Assembly (NCBI GenBank): GCA_050734915.1
Contig: JBOHUX010000001.1
Location: 1-47,243, forward strand
Length of the DNA stretch: 47,243 nucleotides
Direction of reading: 5' to 3'
Origin: JBOHUX01 sp050734915
Lineage (GTDB): Bacteria; Chloroflexota; Dormibacteria; Dormibacterales; Dormibacteraceae
Positions 1-7,840 of this stretch are shown piece after piece. The notes under the pieces are model-generated. The model did not search any database. It had not been told where the DNA came from and was given only the letters and a program-made list of their open reading frames with translations. The position numbers were made by a program, and so were the translations under genes. Each line of letters starts with the position of its first letter. The stretch's first letter is position 1.

Positions 1-1321
1 GGTCTCGGTAGCCCACGAATTCGGAGCGCGGCATCTCGCGGACCTCGTCCCAAGGTCCGCTGAACGGGGAGCGCGAGCGCGCCCGCTGGGCGGCCATGGC
101 GGCCTCGAAGGCCTCCATGTCCACACTCAGCGACTGCTCCTGGGCGAGCTCCCGGGTGAGGTCGATCGGAAATCCGAAGGTGTCGTGGAGCTTGAACGCC
201 TCCTCCCCGGGAATCATCTGTCCGTGGCGCGCGGCCACGCGCTCGAAGAGCTCCATTCCCTCCTCCAGCGTCCGCCCGAAGCGATCCGACTCGGCGGCGA
301 CCGCCTCCTCGATCAGCCGCCGGCGCTGGTCCAGTTCCGGGTACTGGTCCTTCACGAGGTCGACCGCGATCCCGGCGCCGGCCGCGACCGTCCCCCTCAT
401 CCCCGTCCGGCGGGCATGGAGCACGGCTCTGCGAATGAGGCGGCGCAGCACGTATCCACGCCCTTCGTTGCCGGGCAGGACTCCATCGGCGATCAGAAAG
501 GTCATCGCACGGAGGTGGTCGGCGACCACGCGCTGGGAGAGCCCGCGCCCCTCGCGAGCATCGGCGGCGAACGCGACCAAGGGCGCCAGGAGGTCGGTCT
601 CGAAGACGGTGTCCGCGCCCTGGAGGACGCTCGCCATGCGCTCCAGGCCCATCCCGGTATCGACGGCCGGCCTCGGCAGCGGCGGCAGGCTCCCGTCCGC
701 CTGGCGGTCGAACTCGGGGAAGACGAGGTTCCAGATCTCGACGAACCGGCCGCAGTGGTCGGGCCGGCACTCGGGCTCAGGCCGCCCGCAGCCATGCTCG
801 GGACCCCTGTCGTACCAGAGCTCCGAGTCGGCGCCGCAGGGCCCACGCTCGAGTCCCCACCAGTTGGTGGGGTCCTGGTGGACCCACTCAGCCGGGACGC
901 CCACAGCCTCGATCCAGATCCGGCGCGCCTCCTCGTCGGTGGGGTGGGTGGTGACCCGCAGCCTCGCCGCCGGGATCCCGAACGGACCCGTCACCAGCTC
1001 CCAGGCCCAGGGGATGGCGCGCGCCTTGAAGTAGTCGCCCGTGGGCGCGAAGTTGCCCATCATCTCGAAGAAGGTGAGGTGCCGGTCGGTGCGTCCCACC
1101 TCCTCGATGTCGTCGGTTCGAAGGCACTTCTGCGCGCTGGCGAGACGGGGCGCGGGCGGCTCCTCGAGGCCGCGGTAATAGGGCTGGAGCGGCTGCATCC
1201 CGGCGGAGTTGAAGAGCGTCGTCGGATCGCCCTGCGGCACCAGCGGCGCGCTGGGCAGGATCAGATGCTCCCGGCTTGCGAAGTGCTCTAGAAAGCGTCT
1301 ACGAATCTCATGCCCGGTCAT
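1..1321 (-). CDS. alaS: Alanyl-tRNA synthetase, N-terminal part (runs off the left edge)
   Basis: Charges tRNA-Ala in the cytoplasm. About 440 N-terminal residues are visible; the gene continues past position 1. The protein opens with MTGHEIRRRFLEHF and has class II AlaRS signatures: FFEMMGNFAP near residue 80, a WNLVFPEFDRQ block, DTGMGLERMASVLQG, and LPGNEGRGYVLRRLIRRA near residue 285. The editing and C-Ala domains would lie outside the window. The start is ATG at 1321; an in-frame GTG at 1336 is the only alternative, because a TAG lies two codons upstream of it. A TAGACT box sits just before that GTG, so the 5' leader would be very short. The identity is unambiguous; the exact start is less certain. 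Confidence 0.96.
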   Translation of the reverse strand, partial: MTGHEIRRRFLEHFASREHLILPSAPLVPQGDPTTLFNSAGMQPLQPYYRGLEEPPAPRLASAQKCLRTDDIEEVGRTDRHLTFFEMMGNFAPTGDYFKARAIPWAWELVTGPFGIPAARLRVTTHPTDEEARRIWIEAVGVPAEWVHQDPTNWWGLERGPCGADSELWYDRGPEHGCGRPEPECRPDHCGRFVEIWNLVFPEFDRQADGSLPPLPRPAVDTGMGLERMASVLQGADTVFETDLLAPLVAFAADAREGRGLSQRVVADHLRAMTFLIADGVLPGNEGRGYVLRRLIRRAVLHARRTGMRGTVAAGAGIAVDLVKDQYPELDQRRRLIEEAVAAESDRFGRTLEEGMELFERVAARHGQMIPGEEAFKLHDTFGFPIDLTRELAQEQSLSVDMEAFEAAMAAQRARSRSPFSGPWDEVREMPRSEFVGYRD

Positions 1322-1387
1322 CGGCGGGATGGCCACAGTCTAGATGAGTGAGGAAAGAACACACCGAGTCTTCCTTGGCCGTGGGCC

Positions 1388-1409
1388 ATCGCCCATCCGG
1401 ACGGGCGAT
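1388..1409 (-). terminator. Hairpin between sigB and alaS
   Basis: A perfect 7-bp inverted repeat (ATCGCCC / GGGCGAT) with an 8-nt loop lies 39 nt after the sigB stop and about 70 nt before alaS, both on the - strand. There is no U-tract, so termination or attenuation is only a suggestion from position. Confidence 0.35.
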
Positions 1410-1448
1410 CCCGAGGTGGCCGGACGTTCGGGCCGCGGGGGGTCGCGA

Positions 1449-2225
1449 TCAGGCCGATTCGTTGGGGACCAGTTGACGCAGCTGTTCCAGGGCCGCCCGC
1501 TGCAGCCGGGAGACATGCATCTGGGAGATGCCCAGGCGCTTGGCGATCTCGGATTGCGACATCTCGTCGTAGAAGCGCATGGCCATGATCGACTGCTCGC
1601 GGGGCGTCAGGTGGGCCATCGCCCGTTGGAGCACGTCCCGCATCTCGACCCGCGCGAGATCGGGATCCTCACCGCCGATCGACTCCGAGAGCTGGCGACC
1701 GCCCTCGTCCCCCTCCCCGCCGACCGCGCTGTCGATGGAGATCGGCGTGTGGGCGGGGCTCATCTCCATCGCCTCCAGCACGTCGTCGGCGGAGACCTTG
1801 AGCCGCTCGGCGATCTCGGCCACGGTCGGCTGGCGGTTGAACTCGATCTTCAGCTCCTCGTTGATCCTGATCACCGACTGGTAGAGCTCCTGCAGCCGGC
1901 GGGGGAACCGGATCGCCCAGCCCTTGTCCCGGAAGTAGCGCTTGATCTCGCCGTAGACGGTGGGGGTGGCGAAGGTCGTGAACTCGAAGCCGCGGCCGAC
2001 ATCGAAGCGCTCGATGGCCTTGATGAGGCCGAGGAACCCGACCTGGGCGATGTCCTCGAGGGGCTCGCCGCGGTTCTGGAACTTCCTCGCGATGAAGTAG
2101 ACGAGGCTGGAGTAGGAGTCCACCAGCTGCTCGCGGATGCGGTCCTTCTCCGCCGGATCGACGGCCTGCTGGTAGCGCGCGTGCAGACGGCGGAGCTCCT
2201 CCCGAGGGAGGCGTGTCTCGCTCAA
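1449..2225 (-). CDS. sigB: SigB/SigF-family RNA polymerase sigma factor
   Basis: A 258-residue alternative sigma factor of the SigB/SigF/SigG group, which directs RNA polymerase to stress or developmental promoters. It has region 2 (EDIAQVGFLGLIKAIERF, then FEFTTFATPTVYGEIKRYFR), region 3 (PTVAEIAERL) and region 4 with the helix-turn-helix MSQSEIAKRLGISQMHVSRL near the C-terminus. The start is TTG at 2225; no ATG or GTG is available before an in-frame stop. It is the last gene of a unit with ytxG, ytxH and an RsbW-like protein, and follows the latter by 13 nt. A promoter resembling the SigB consensus lies upstream of ytxG, so autoregulation is likely. The exact subgroup (B, F or H) cannot be settled by eye. 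Confidence 0.93.
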   Translation of the reverse strand: MSETRLPREELRRLHARYQQAVDPAEKDRIREQLVDSYSSLVYFIARKFQNRGEPLEDIAQVGFLGLIKAIERFDVGRGFEFTTFATPTVYGEIKRYFRDKGWAIRFPRRLQELYQSVIRINEELKIEFNRQPTVAEIAERLKVSADDVLEAMEMSPAHTPISIDSAVGGEGDEGGRQLSESIGGEDPDLARVEMRDVLQRAMAHLTPREQSIMAMRFYDEMSQSEIAKRLGISQMHVSRLQRAALEQLRQLVPNESA

Positions 2226-2238
2226 TCTGGGGCAAACG

Positions 2239-2694
2239 CTACCCGATCAGGTACTTGACCATCCGGTATCGGACCTGCCCGGCACCGGTGTCGAGCTGGG
2301 AGGTGAAGTCGTCCACGAACATCCGGATCATCTGCTGGGCGATCCGGCGAGCCTCCTCGTCCCGAGCCGCGGCGGGCGGCCGCGGGAGCGCCTGCGGGGA
2401 CCGCGGTCCCAGCGCGTGGACCTCGACCTCGAGCCCCCGCCCGCTGGCGCCGAAGGTGAGCTTGAGCGAGCCGCCCTCGCCGAACGCCTCGCAGGCGACC
2501 TCGATGGCGGAGTCGCAGGCCTGCGCGACCGCGATGCCGAGCTCGTCGAGGTCGTCGAGCGAGAAGCCGATCAGGCTCCCGAGGGTGACGGCGAGGCGCC
2601 GGGCGACCGGGATGTAGCCCGGCTCGGCGGGGATCTTGAGCTCCGCCAGGCTGGTGCCGACCGGCTGGGCGGCTGGGCGCCGGACGGGAGCCAT
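2239..2694 (-). CDS. RsbW/SpoIIAB-like anti-sigma factor with degenerate ATP site
   Basis: A 151-residue GHKL-fold protein immediately upstream of sigB, where RsbW normally lies. RsbW proteins bind their sigma factor and phosphorylate an antagonist (RsbV). The N-box helix is recognisable (DELGIAVAQACDSAIEVA, residues 50-67). Aligned by eye with SpoIIAB, the catalytic Glu is Gln58 and the Mg-binding Asn is Ser62. The G1 box (normally D-x-G-x-G) reads LEVEVHALGPRS and lacks the Asp and glycines. ATP binding and kinase activity are therefore doubtful, though sigma binding could persist. No RsbV-like gene is in the window. Its ATG overlaps the ytxH stop as TGATG, indicating coupled translation. 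The family call is good; the function is inferred from context. Confidence 0.8.
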   Translation of the reverse strand: MAPVRRPAAQPVGTSLAELKIPAEPGYIPVARRLAVTLGSLIGFSLDDLDELGIAVAQACDSAIEVACEAFGEGGSLKLTFGASGRGLEVEVHALGPRSPQALPRPPAAARDEEARRIAQQMIRMFVDDFTSQLDTGAGQVRYRMVKYLIG

Positions 2695-3089
2695 CAGGCG
2701 CCTTCCCCCTGCCGCTCGGGGGCGGGCTGAACCGGCCGTTCCGGCGGTTCCGGCGTTGCCTGGTCCGGTTCCGGCGCCGGTGGCGCCGAGGCCTTCAGGT
2801 CGAGACCCAGCTCACCGCGCCGGCGCCGGGCGGCGTCGACGCCGTCGTGGATCGCCCTCCCCAGCGGGTGCCCGGGATCCCGCACCGCGCCCCGCGCCCG
2901 CCCCGCCGCCTCTCGTGCCCGAGCCCTCAGCTCGTCGGTCCTCCCGGTCAGCTCGATGGTCCGGCTGCGCAGGGTCTCGACCTGCTCCCGGCCCGGTCCG
3001 GTGGCCAGGTAGGCACCGGCGAGGAACCCGATCACGGCGCCCAGCATCAAGCCCCAGCCGAATCCGCCCTCACGGTTCTCGCCAGCCAT
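2694..3089 (-). CDS. ytxH: YtxH-like membrane-anchored general stress protein
   Basis: A 131-residue protein with a short N-terminus, one transmembrane helix at about residues 10-30 (FGWGLMLGAVIGFLAGAYLA), a basic helical stretch (VETLRSRTIELTGRTDELRA) that could form a coiled coil, and a Pro/Glu-rich tail. This is the YtxH (gas vesicle protein-like) architecture. In Bacillus subtilis ytxH is a SigB-controlled gene next to ytxG, and the same pair occurs here beside sigB. The ATG at 3089 is preceded by GGAG at good spacing; longer in-frame extensions run into ytxG and look non-coding. The molecular function is unknown in the family. Confidence 0.75.
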   Translation of the reverse strand: MAGENREGGFGWGLMLGAVIGFLAGAYLATGPGREQVETLRSRTIELTGRTDELRARAREAAGRARGAVRDPGHPLGRAIHDGVDAARRRRGELGLDLKASAPPAPEPDQATPEPPERPVQPAPERQGEGA

Positions 3090-3120
3090 CAAGGATCTCC
3101 TCAGCGCCGGATGGACTCGT

Positions 3121-3483
3121 CTACTCGCCGGGGGTGGCCGCCGAGACCGAATGCCAGAGGCTGCGGGCGGCGACGGCCACGCCGTGGGACCAGGCGCGGG
3201 CGTCGGCCGCCCGGCCCCGCAGGCCGCTCTGGAGCCGGCCTCCCAGGTCCTCGACACCGGTCCCCGCCGCGTGAATCGCCACGTTCACCCCCGCCGTGAT
3301 GTCATTGACGTTGCCGAGGCTCTCTCGGACCTCGGGCAGAACCTGACGCATCTCCGAGGTCCCGAGGACGACCATCTCCTCGATCGCCGCCAGCGTCCTA
3401 CCCAGGCGCAGCAGAACGCCCACCAGAGCCAGCGCCACCAGGAGAGCCGCGATCCCGAAGGCCAGGAACATGAAGTTCTGCAA
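3121..3483 (-). CDS. ytxG: YtxG-like DUF948 membrane protein
   Basis: A 120-residue protein with an N-terminal transmembrane helix (residues 5-26, MFLAFGIAALLVALALVGVL), followed by an amphipathic helical region (TLAAIEEMVVLGTSEMRQVL) and a less conserved tail. This matches DUF948/YtxG proteins, which pair with YtxH in the Firmicutes stress operon. The start is TTG at 3483, chosen because a SigB-like -10 box lies only 6 nt upstream; ATG at 3471 is the alternative. It appears to be the first gene of ytxG-ytxH-rsbW-sigB. Its role in other species is a general stress protein of unknown mechanism. Confidence 0.7.
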   Translation of the reverse strand: MQNFMFLAFGIAALLVALALVGVLLRLGRTLAAIEEMVVLGTSEMRQVLPEVRESLGNVNDITAGVNVAIHAAGTGVEDLGGRLQSGLRGRAADARAWSHGVAVAARSLWHSVSAATPGE

Positions 3484-3489
3484 GGTTCG

Positions 3490-3516
3490 TTACCCCTGGA
3501 ATGGCCGGGTTCAAAC
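3490..3516 (-). promoter_or_regulatory. SigB-like promoter for ytxG-ytxH-rsbW-sigB
   Basis: Read on the - strand: GTTTGA (3516-3511), 15 nt, GGGTAA (3495-3490), against the SigB consensus GTTTAA-N12..15-GGGTAT. The -10 ends 6 nt before the TTG of ytxG, so the transcript would be nearly leaderless. An autoregulatory loop is inferred. Confidence 0.6.
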
Positions 3517-3554
3517 GTGCCGCGTGCCGGCGTCGACGCGGCGGTGGGGAAATC

Positions 3555-3839
3555 TTATCCATCCCCGATCGAGTCCTCGGCATGACGGCCGCGCCTCGTG
3601 GCCGGCCACCGTCCCGCCAGCGAGCGCAGCGCCACCGCGAAGACGACGCCGGGCAGAAGATTCAGATCCCCGAGGCCGATGCCGGGCAGGCCGATCACCC
3701 TCCACAGCTGTCCGAGTCCGATGCCGGCGGCGGTCAGGAGGAGCACGGCGACGTATCCACCTCCCCAACGCAGCAGCGAGTAGAGGAGCTGCGACAGGAT
3801 CAGGATCACGAGCAGCGCCGAGATCAGGTCCGGCGGCAT
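3555..3839 (-). CDS. Small hydrophobic membrane protein, unknown function
   Basis: A 94-residue predicted membrane protein with three hydrophobic stretches (LISALLVILILSQLLYSLL, YVAVLLLTAAGIGLGQLW and LLPGVVFAVALRSLAG) and a basic C-terminal tail. I do not recognise the family. The ATG at 3839 has no good Shine-Dalgarno. It lies 71 nt upstream of ytxG on the same strand and downstream of a second SigB-like promoter (4073-4098), which suggests it belongs to the stress regulon. Codon third positions are GC-rich like the neighbours, which supports it being real. Confidence 0.55.
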   Translation of the reverse strand: MPPDLISALLVILILSQLLYSLLRWGGGYVAVLLLTAAGIGLGQLWRVIGLPGIGLGDLNLLPGVVFAVALRSLAGRWPATRRGRHAEDSIGDG

Positions 3840-4116
3840 CGGCTCGGACGACGTGGTGGATTGCTGGGCATGATCGTGGGAGATCGGATGCTCCCGCTGG
3901 GACCCCGGGTCGCTTGGGTTGTCCTGAAAACTCAGGTGGGTCCCCCGCCTCCGGCCTGTTCCACGTCCCCTGGACGGGGCCTGCGGTCAGCCGGCGGACT
4001 GAAGAGGTCCCTTTGCGGTAGCTGTTGGGCAACGCGCATTAGAATCCACGGCCCGACGGGAGCCGCTCAATGATACCCGCCGCCCGGAACGCCAAAACGC
4101 GCAGCCGGCTACTTCC
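3840..4116. other. Intergenic region between aspS and the small membrane protein
   Basis: This 277-nt stretch has no convincing gene on either strand. It holds a SigB-like promoter on the - strand (4073-4098) and, on the same strand, a small hairpin CCTGA-GTTT-TCAGG. A transcript from that promoter would run about 225 nt before the next start codon, so it could be a long 5' leader or a small RNA. Open frames crossing it have atypical Arg/Pro-rich composition. Confidence 0.5.
4073..4098 (-). promoter_or_regulatory. SigB-like promoter without an adjacent start codon
   Basis: Read on the - strand: GTTTTG (4098-4093), 14 nt, GGGTAT (4078-4073). The -10 matches the SigB-group consensus exactly and the -35 matches at four of six positions. 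No start codon lies nearby; the first plausible gene begins at 3839. Confidence 0.55.
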
Positions 4117-5871
4117 CTAGGTGCCGGGCGGGGGTGGCCGGAGGGCCAGACGGAGCTCGTCCAACTGCTCCGGATCGACGGGGGCGGGCGCACCCATCAT
4201 CAGATCGGTCATGGACTGGGTCTTGGGAAACGCGATCACATCGCGGATGTTGTCGGTCCCGCCCAGCATCATCACCACCCGGTCGAGACCCCAGGCGATG
4301 CCGCCGTGGGGAGGCACCCCGTAGGTGAACGCCTCGAGCAGCATCCCGAACCGCTCCCGGGCCGTCTCGGCCGGCATCCCCAGGAAGCCGAATACCCGCT
4401 CCTGCAGCTCCGGGTCATAGATCCGGAGGCTGCCCCCGCCCAGCTCGTAGCCGTTGCAGACGATGTCGTACGCGTGTGCGCGGACGTGGTAGGGCCGGTC
4501 GTCCACAAAGGCGAGGTCCTCCGCCACCGGCCGCGTGAAGGGATGGTGGGCGTACGTGAGCCTGCCCTGGTCATCCTCGTCGAAGAGGTAGGTGGGGTTG
4601 ATCCAGAGGAACCTCCACTCCGCCTCCCGCACCAGCCGCCGCCGGCGCGCGATCTCGGAGCGGACGAGCCCCATGGCAGTCTCGGCGCGGCGGCGCTTAT
4701 CGGCGACGAGGAGCACGAGATCCGGCCCCAACGCCCCCGTCGCGCGCCGGATCCCGGCCAGCTCGTCCTCGGTCAGGAACTTGTCGAGCGGCCCCGGCAG
4801 CCAGGCGAGCCCCTTCCCGCCCGCGCCGCGCACGACCGTGCCCAGCTCGTCGAGCTCCCGGCGGCTGAGGTCGGCACCGCCCGGGACGGCCAGGCCCCGG
4901 ACCACGCCTCCCTCCTCGAGCGCGTCCCTCAGCACCCGGGCCCGCGTCGCGGCGAGCACGCCGCCCAGGTCGGCGATCTCCAGCTCGTATCGGAGGTCCG
5001 GCTTGTCGGTGCCGTAGCGCAGCAGCGACTCCTTGATGTCGAGGCGCGGGAACGGCAGCGGAAGCTCGACGTCGAGGACCTCCTTCCAGAGCCGGGCGAG
5101 CAGCCCCTCGATGAGGGCGAAGACGTCCTCCTCGTCGCAGAACGACATCTCCACGTCGAGCTGCGTGAACTCCGGCTGCCGGTCCGCGCGCAGGTTCTCG
5201 TCGCGGAAGCACCGTGCGATCTGGTAGTAGCGCTGCACCCCCGCCACCATGAGCAGCTGCTTCAGGACCTGGGGCGCCTGCGGCAGCGCGTAGAAGCTGC
5301 CCGGCTGGATCCGGGAGGGAACCAGGAAGTCGCGGGCGCCGGAGGGCGAGGTCTTGGCCAGGATCGGCGTCTCGACCTCGATGAAGTCCCGCTCCTCCAG
5401 GTGGCGCCGGACGGTGCGGTTGACCCGGCTCCGCAGCTCCAGCATGCGCTGCATCGAGGGCCGCCTCAGGTCCAGATAGCGGTACCTGAGGCGCGTCTTC
5501 TCGTCCGCCTGCACATCGTCGTCGATCGGGAATGGCGGCGGCGCGCTGGCGGAGATGACCTCCAGTTCGGTGCCGTGGACCTCGACCTCGCCCGTCGGCA
5601 GGTGGGGATTCTCCGCCCCCGCCGGGCGCCGCTCCACCACGCCCCGCACGCGGACCACGTACTCGGCCCGGAGCTCCTGGGCCAGGGCGTGGGCGCCCGG
5701 CGCCTGCTCGGGGTTGAAGACGGCCTGGGCCACCCCCCATCGATCGCGGATGTCGATGAAGATGAGGCCCCCGTGGTCGCGCCGGCGTCCGACCCAGCCG
5801 TAGAGCTCGATCTCCCGCCCCGCGTCCGTGGCGCGCAGCGATCCGCAGCGGGGCGCGCCGTATCCGCTCAA
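4117..5871 (-). CDS. aspS: Aspartyl-tRNA synthetase, probably non-discriminating
   Basis: A 584-residue class II synthetase: N-terminal anticodon-binding OB fold (about 1-105), catalytic core with the motif 2 region FRDENLRADRQPEFTQLDVE, the bacterial GAD insertion (about 280-415), and the motif 3 region GIAWGLDRVVMML near the C-terminus. In the OB fold, His33 (RRRDHGG) and Gly85 (RPAGAEN) align by eye with His31 and Gly83 of the Pseudomonas non-discriminating enzyme; the discriminating E. coli enzyme has Leu and Lys. This predicts that it also charges tRNA-Asn, with a GatCAB amidotransferase making Asn-tRNA. The start is TTG at 5871, overlapping the hisS stop as TTGA; ATG is not available in the right place. 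Confidence 0.95.
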   Translation of the reverse strand: MSGYGAPRCGSLRATDAGREIELYGWVGRRRDHGGLIFIDIRDRWGVAQAVFNPEQAPGAHALAQELRAEYVVRVRGVVERRPAGAENPHLPTGEVEVHGTELEVISASAPPPFPIDDDVQADEKTRLRYRYLDLRRPSMQRMLELRSRVNRTVRRHLEERDFIEVETPILAKTSPSGARDFLVPSRIQPGSFYALPQAPQVLKQLLMVAGVQRYYQIARCFRDENLRADRQPEFTQLDVEMSFCDEEDVFALIEGLLARLWKEVLDVELPLPFPRLDIKESLLRYGTDKPDLRYELEIADLGGVLAATRARVLRDALEEGGVVRGLAVPGGADLSRRELDELGTVVRGAGGKGLAWLPGPLDKFLTEDELAGIRRATGALGPDLVLLVADKRRRAETAMGLVRSEIARRRRLVREAEWRFLWINPTYLFDEDDQGRLTYAHHPFTRPVAEDLAFVDDRPYHVRAHAYDIVCNGYELGGGSLRIYDPELQERVFGFLGMPAETARERFGMLLEAFTYGVPPHGGIAWGLDRVVMMLGGTDNIRDVIAFPKTQSMTDLMMGAPAPVDPEQLDELRLALRPPPPGT

Positions 5872-7136
5872 GTGGGCGCTCCCAGGCGCCCGGGGAGGTC
5901 GTCCCAGGCCACCTCCGCCTGCTCGCCCGCCACCATCTCGCGCAACTGGACGACCCTGCGCGCCGCCTCCTCGGCGCCCACCAGCACCACCCAGCGGACG
6001 CCGAGACGGTTCGCCGACCGCATCTTCGCCCTCAGGCTGCGGTTCGAGTAGTCCACGATCGCCGGTGCCGAGCGCCGGCAAACGCGGGCGATGGCGGCCG
6101 CCGCGGCGCTCAGGCCGGCCCCGTCGGTCAGGACGAGGATGGCCGCCGCCGATGCCCCGGGGGCCTGGCCGCCGTTCTCGGCGACGGCCGCCATGACCCG
6201 CTCGATTCCCGCCGCGAAGCCCACGGCGGGGATGTCGGGGTAGCCCAGTTCCCTGGCCAGGCCGTCGTAGCGGCCGCCGCCTCCGAGCGCGCTCTGGGCG
6301 CCGGCGGGATCGGCCGGCCAGATCTCGAAGGTCGTCCGCGAGTAATAGTCGAGCCCGCGCACCAGCTCGGAATTGAGGACGTGCGGAATGCCCGCCCCGT
6401 CCAGCAGGGAACGGACCTCGGCGAAGGCTTCCGCGCAGGGGGCGCAGAGATTGTCGACGATCTTGGGTGCGTCGCGCTTCCAGACCTGGTCCCGCTCCTC
6501 CTTGCAATCGAACATCCGCAGCGGGTTCAGCTCCAACCTCGCCTGGCAATCGGGGCAGAGGCGGTCCTTGAGGGGCCGGTAATAGGCCAGCAGGGCCTCC
6601 CGGTAGGCGGGCCGGCAATCGCCGTCGCCGATGCTGTTGATCTGCAGCGTGATCTCGCCCACCCCCAGGGCGGCCAACCACCGCCAGGCGATCTCGATGA
6701 TCTCGGCGTCGACCGCCGGGGATCCATCGCCGAGGGCCTCGACGTCGAGTTGGTGGAACTCCCGGTAGCGGCCCGCCTGGGGGCGCCCATAGCGGAACAT
6801 GGGTCCGATCAGCCAGAGGCGGGCTGGCTGGGGGCCCTGGTTGAGACCCCCCTGGAAGTAGGCGCGGACCACCCCCGCTGTCGCCTCCGGGCGCAGCACC
6901 AGCCGGCGACCGCCGCGGTCCTCGAAGCGGTACATCTCCTTCTGGACCACATCGGTGGACTCCCCCACGCGCTCGACCAGCGCCGCCGGCTCGATGATGG
7001 GGACCTCGATCTCGCGGTAGCCGTACGACGTCACCAGGCGCCGGGTGACGCGCTCCGCCTCCCTCCAGGCGGCGAGCTCGTCGGGCAGGATGTCGCGCAC
7101 GCCGCGGGCAGCACGTATGGGCTGGGTGGTGGGCAC
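5868..7136 (-). CDS. hisS: Histidyl-tRNA synthetase
   Basis: A 422-residue class II synthetase that charges tRNA-His. The protein begins MPTTQPIRAARGVRDILP, the usual HisRS N-terminus. It shows motif 2 (GPMFRYGRPQAGRYREFHQ), the histidine-specific LVRGLDYYSRTTFE block and the motif 3 region VGFAAGIERV, then the small C-terminal anticodon domain. A four-Cys segment (CPDC... and C..C between about residues 190 and 235) resembles the zinc-like insertion seen in many bacterial HisRS. The start is GTG at 7136, with a TACAAT box 6 nt upstream. It is coupled to aspS by a TTGA overlap. Confidence 0.96.
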   Translation of the reverse strand: MPTTQPIRAARGVRDILPDELAAWREAERVTRRLVTSYGYREIEVPIIEPAALVERVGESTDVVQKEMYRFEDRGGRRLVLRPEATAGVVRAYFQGGLNQGPQPARLWLIGPMFRYGRPQAGRYREFHQLDVEALGDGSPAVDAEIIEIAWRWLAALGVGEITLQINSIGDGDCRPAYREALLAYYRPLKDRLCPDCQARLELNPLRMFDCKEERDQVWKRDAPKIVDNLCAPCAEAFAEVRSLLDGAGIPHVLNSELVRGLDYYSRTTFEIWPADPAGAQSALGGGGRYDGLARELGYPDIPAVGFAAGIERVMAAVAENGGQAPGASAAAILVLTDGAGLSAAAAAIARVCRRSAPAIVDYSNRSLRAKMRSANRLGVRWVVLVGAEEAARRVVQLREMVAGEQAEVAWDDLPGRLGAPT

Positions 7137-7142
7137 CCGCCG

Positions 7143-7148
7143 ATTGTA
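7143..7148 (-). promoter_or_regulatory. -10 box for hisS-aspS, leaderless spacing
   Basis: TACAAT on the - strand, separated by 6 nt (CGGCGG) from the GTG of hisS. Transcription would start at or next to the start codon. No strong -35 is visible. Confidence 0.5.
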
Positions 7149-7198
7149 AGTTCCGTCGGCCTTTGGACCTTCTGACGCCGGTGGCGCAGCACGAGCCT

Positions 7199-7840
7199 CT
7201 AAAGGGGCGGCAGGTCCTGGAGGAAAGGGTTGAGGCGCCGCTCGCGGCCGACGGTGCTCGGCGGGCCATGGCCGCTCATGACCACCAGATCGTCCTCGAG
7301 GGGCAGGAGCTTGGCGCCGATGGAGCTGAGCAGCGTCCCCCTGTCGCCACCCGGCAGGTCCGTGCGTCCGACCGAGCCCGCGAAGAGCGCGTCCCCGGTG
7401 AAGAGCACGTTCCCGTTCCGGAGCGTGACGCCGCCGGGACTGTGGCCGGGCGTGTCGAGGACCTGGAAGGCGAGGGAACCGGCGCGGTACTCCTCCCCCT
7501 CCCCCAGCCTGGCCACGTTCTCGATCGGATCCCCCTGATACGGAAGGGCCTCTCCTCGCAGGGAGGTGCCCCGGACGACGTGTTCCCGCTCGGCGTCGTG
7601 GACCGCGACGGGCACCTCGAACTCCCGGAGCAGGCGGGGCAGCCCCGCCACGTGGTCCAGGTCTGTGTGTGTGAGCAGGATGGCGCGGACCTTCACGCCG
7701 CGCGCAAGCGCCAGCTCCAGCACCGCCTCCGGCTCCAGGTTGGCGTCCACGATGACGGCATCCCCGGTCTCATCGTCCTCGACCAGGTAGGAGTTGGTGC
7801 CGAACCGGGCGTCGGCGGTGACGTGGACCCGGACCGTCAC
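7199..7840 (-). CDS. Metallo-beta-lactamase-fold hydrolase, glyoxalase II-like
   Basis: A 213-residue single-domain MBL-fold hydrolase. The metal motif is LLTHTDLDHVAGL, so the usual HxHxDH reads HxDxDH, a variant I also associate with ComEC-type domains. Further ligands are in DTPGHSPGG, FTGDALF and the C-terminal MSGHG. Families of this size include glyoxalase II-like thioester hydrolases; the substrate cannot be read from sequence. The GTG start overlaps the relA stop as GTGA, so it is translated with relA. hisS follows after 62 nt. The pairing of relA with a small MBL hydrolase and hisS-aspS is common in related genomes. Confidence 0.85.
   Translation of the reverse strand: MTVRVHVTADARFGTNSYLVEDDETGDAVIVDANLEPEAVLELALARGVKVRAILLTHTDLDHVAGLPRLLREFEVPVAVHDAEREHVVRGTSLRGEALPYQGDPIENVARLGEGEEYRAGSLAFQVLDTPGHSPGGVTLRNGNVLFTGDALFAGSVGRTDLPGGDRGTLLSSIGAKLLPLEDDLVVMSGHGPPSTVGRERRLNPFLQDLPPL

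Noticed and set aside
3511..4032. Open frame on the - strand crossing the aspS downstream gap
   Set aside because: Arg/Pro-rich composition, overlaps the small membrane protein in another frame and has no ribosome site.
4306..6051. 581-codon open frame on the + strand opposite aspS
   Set aside because: Shadow of aspS and hisS; composition typical of antisense frames.
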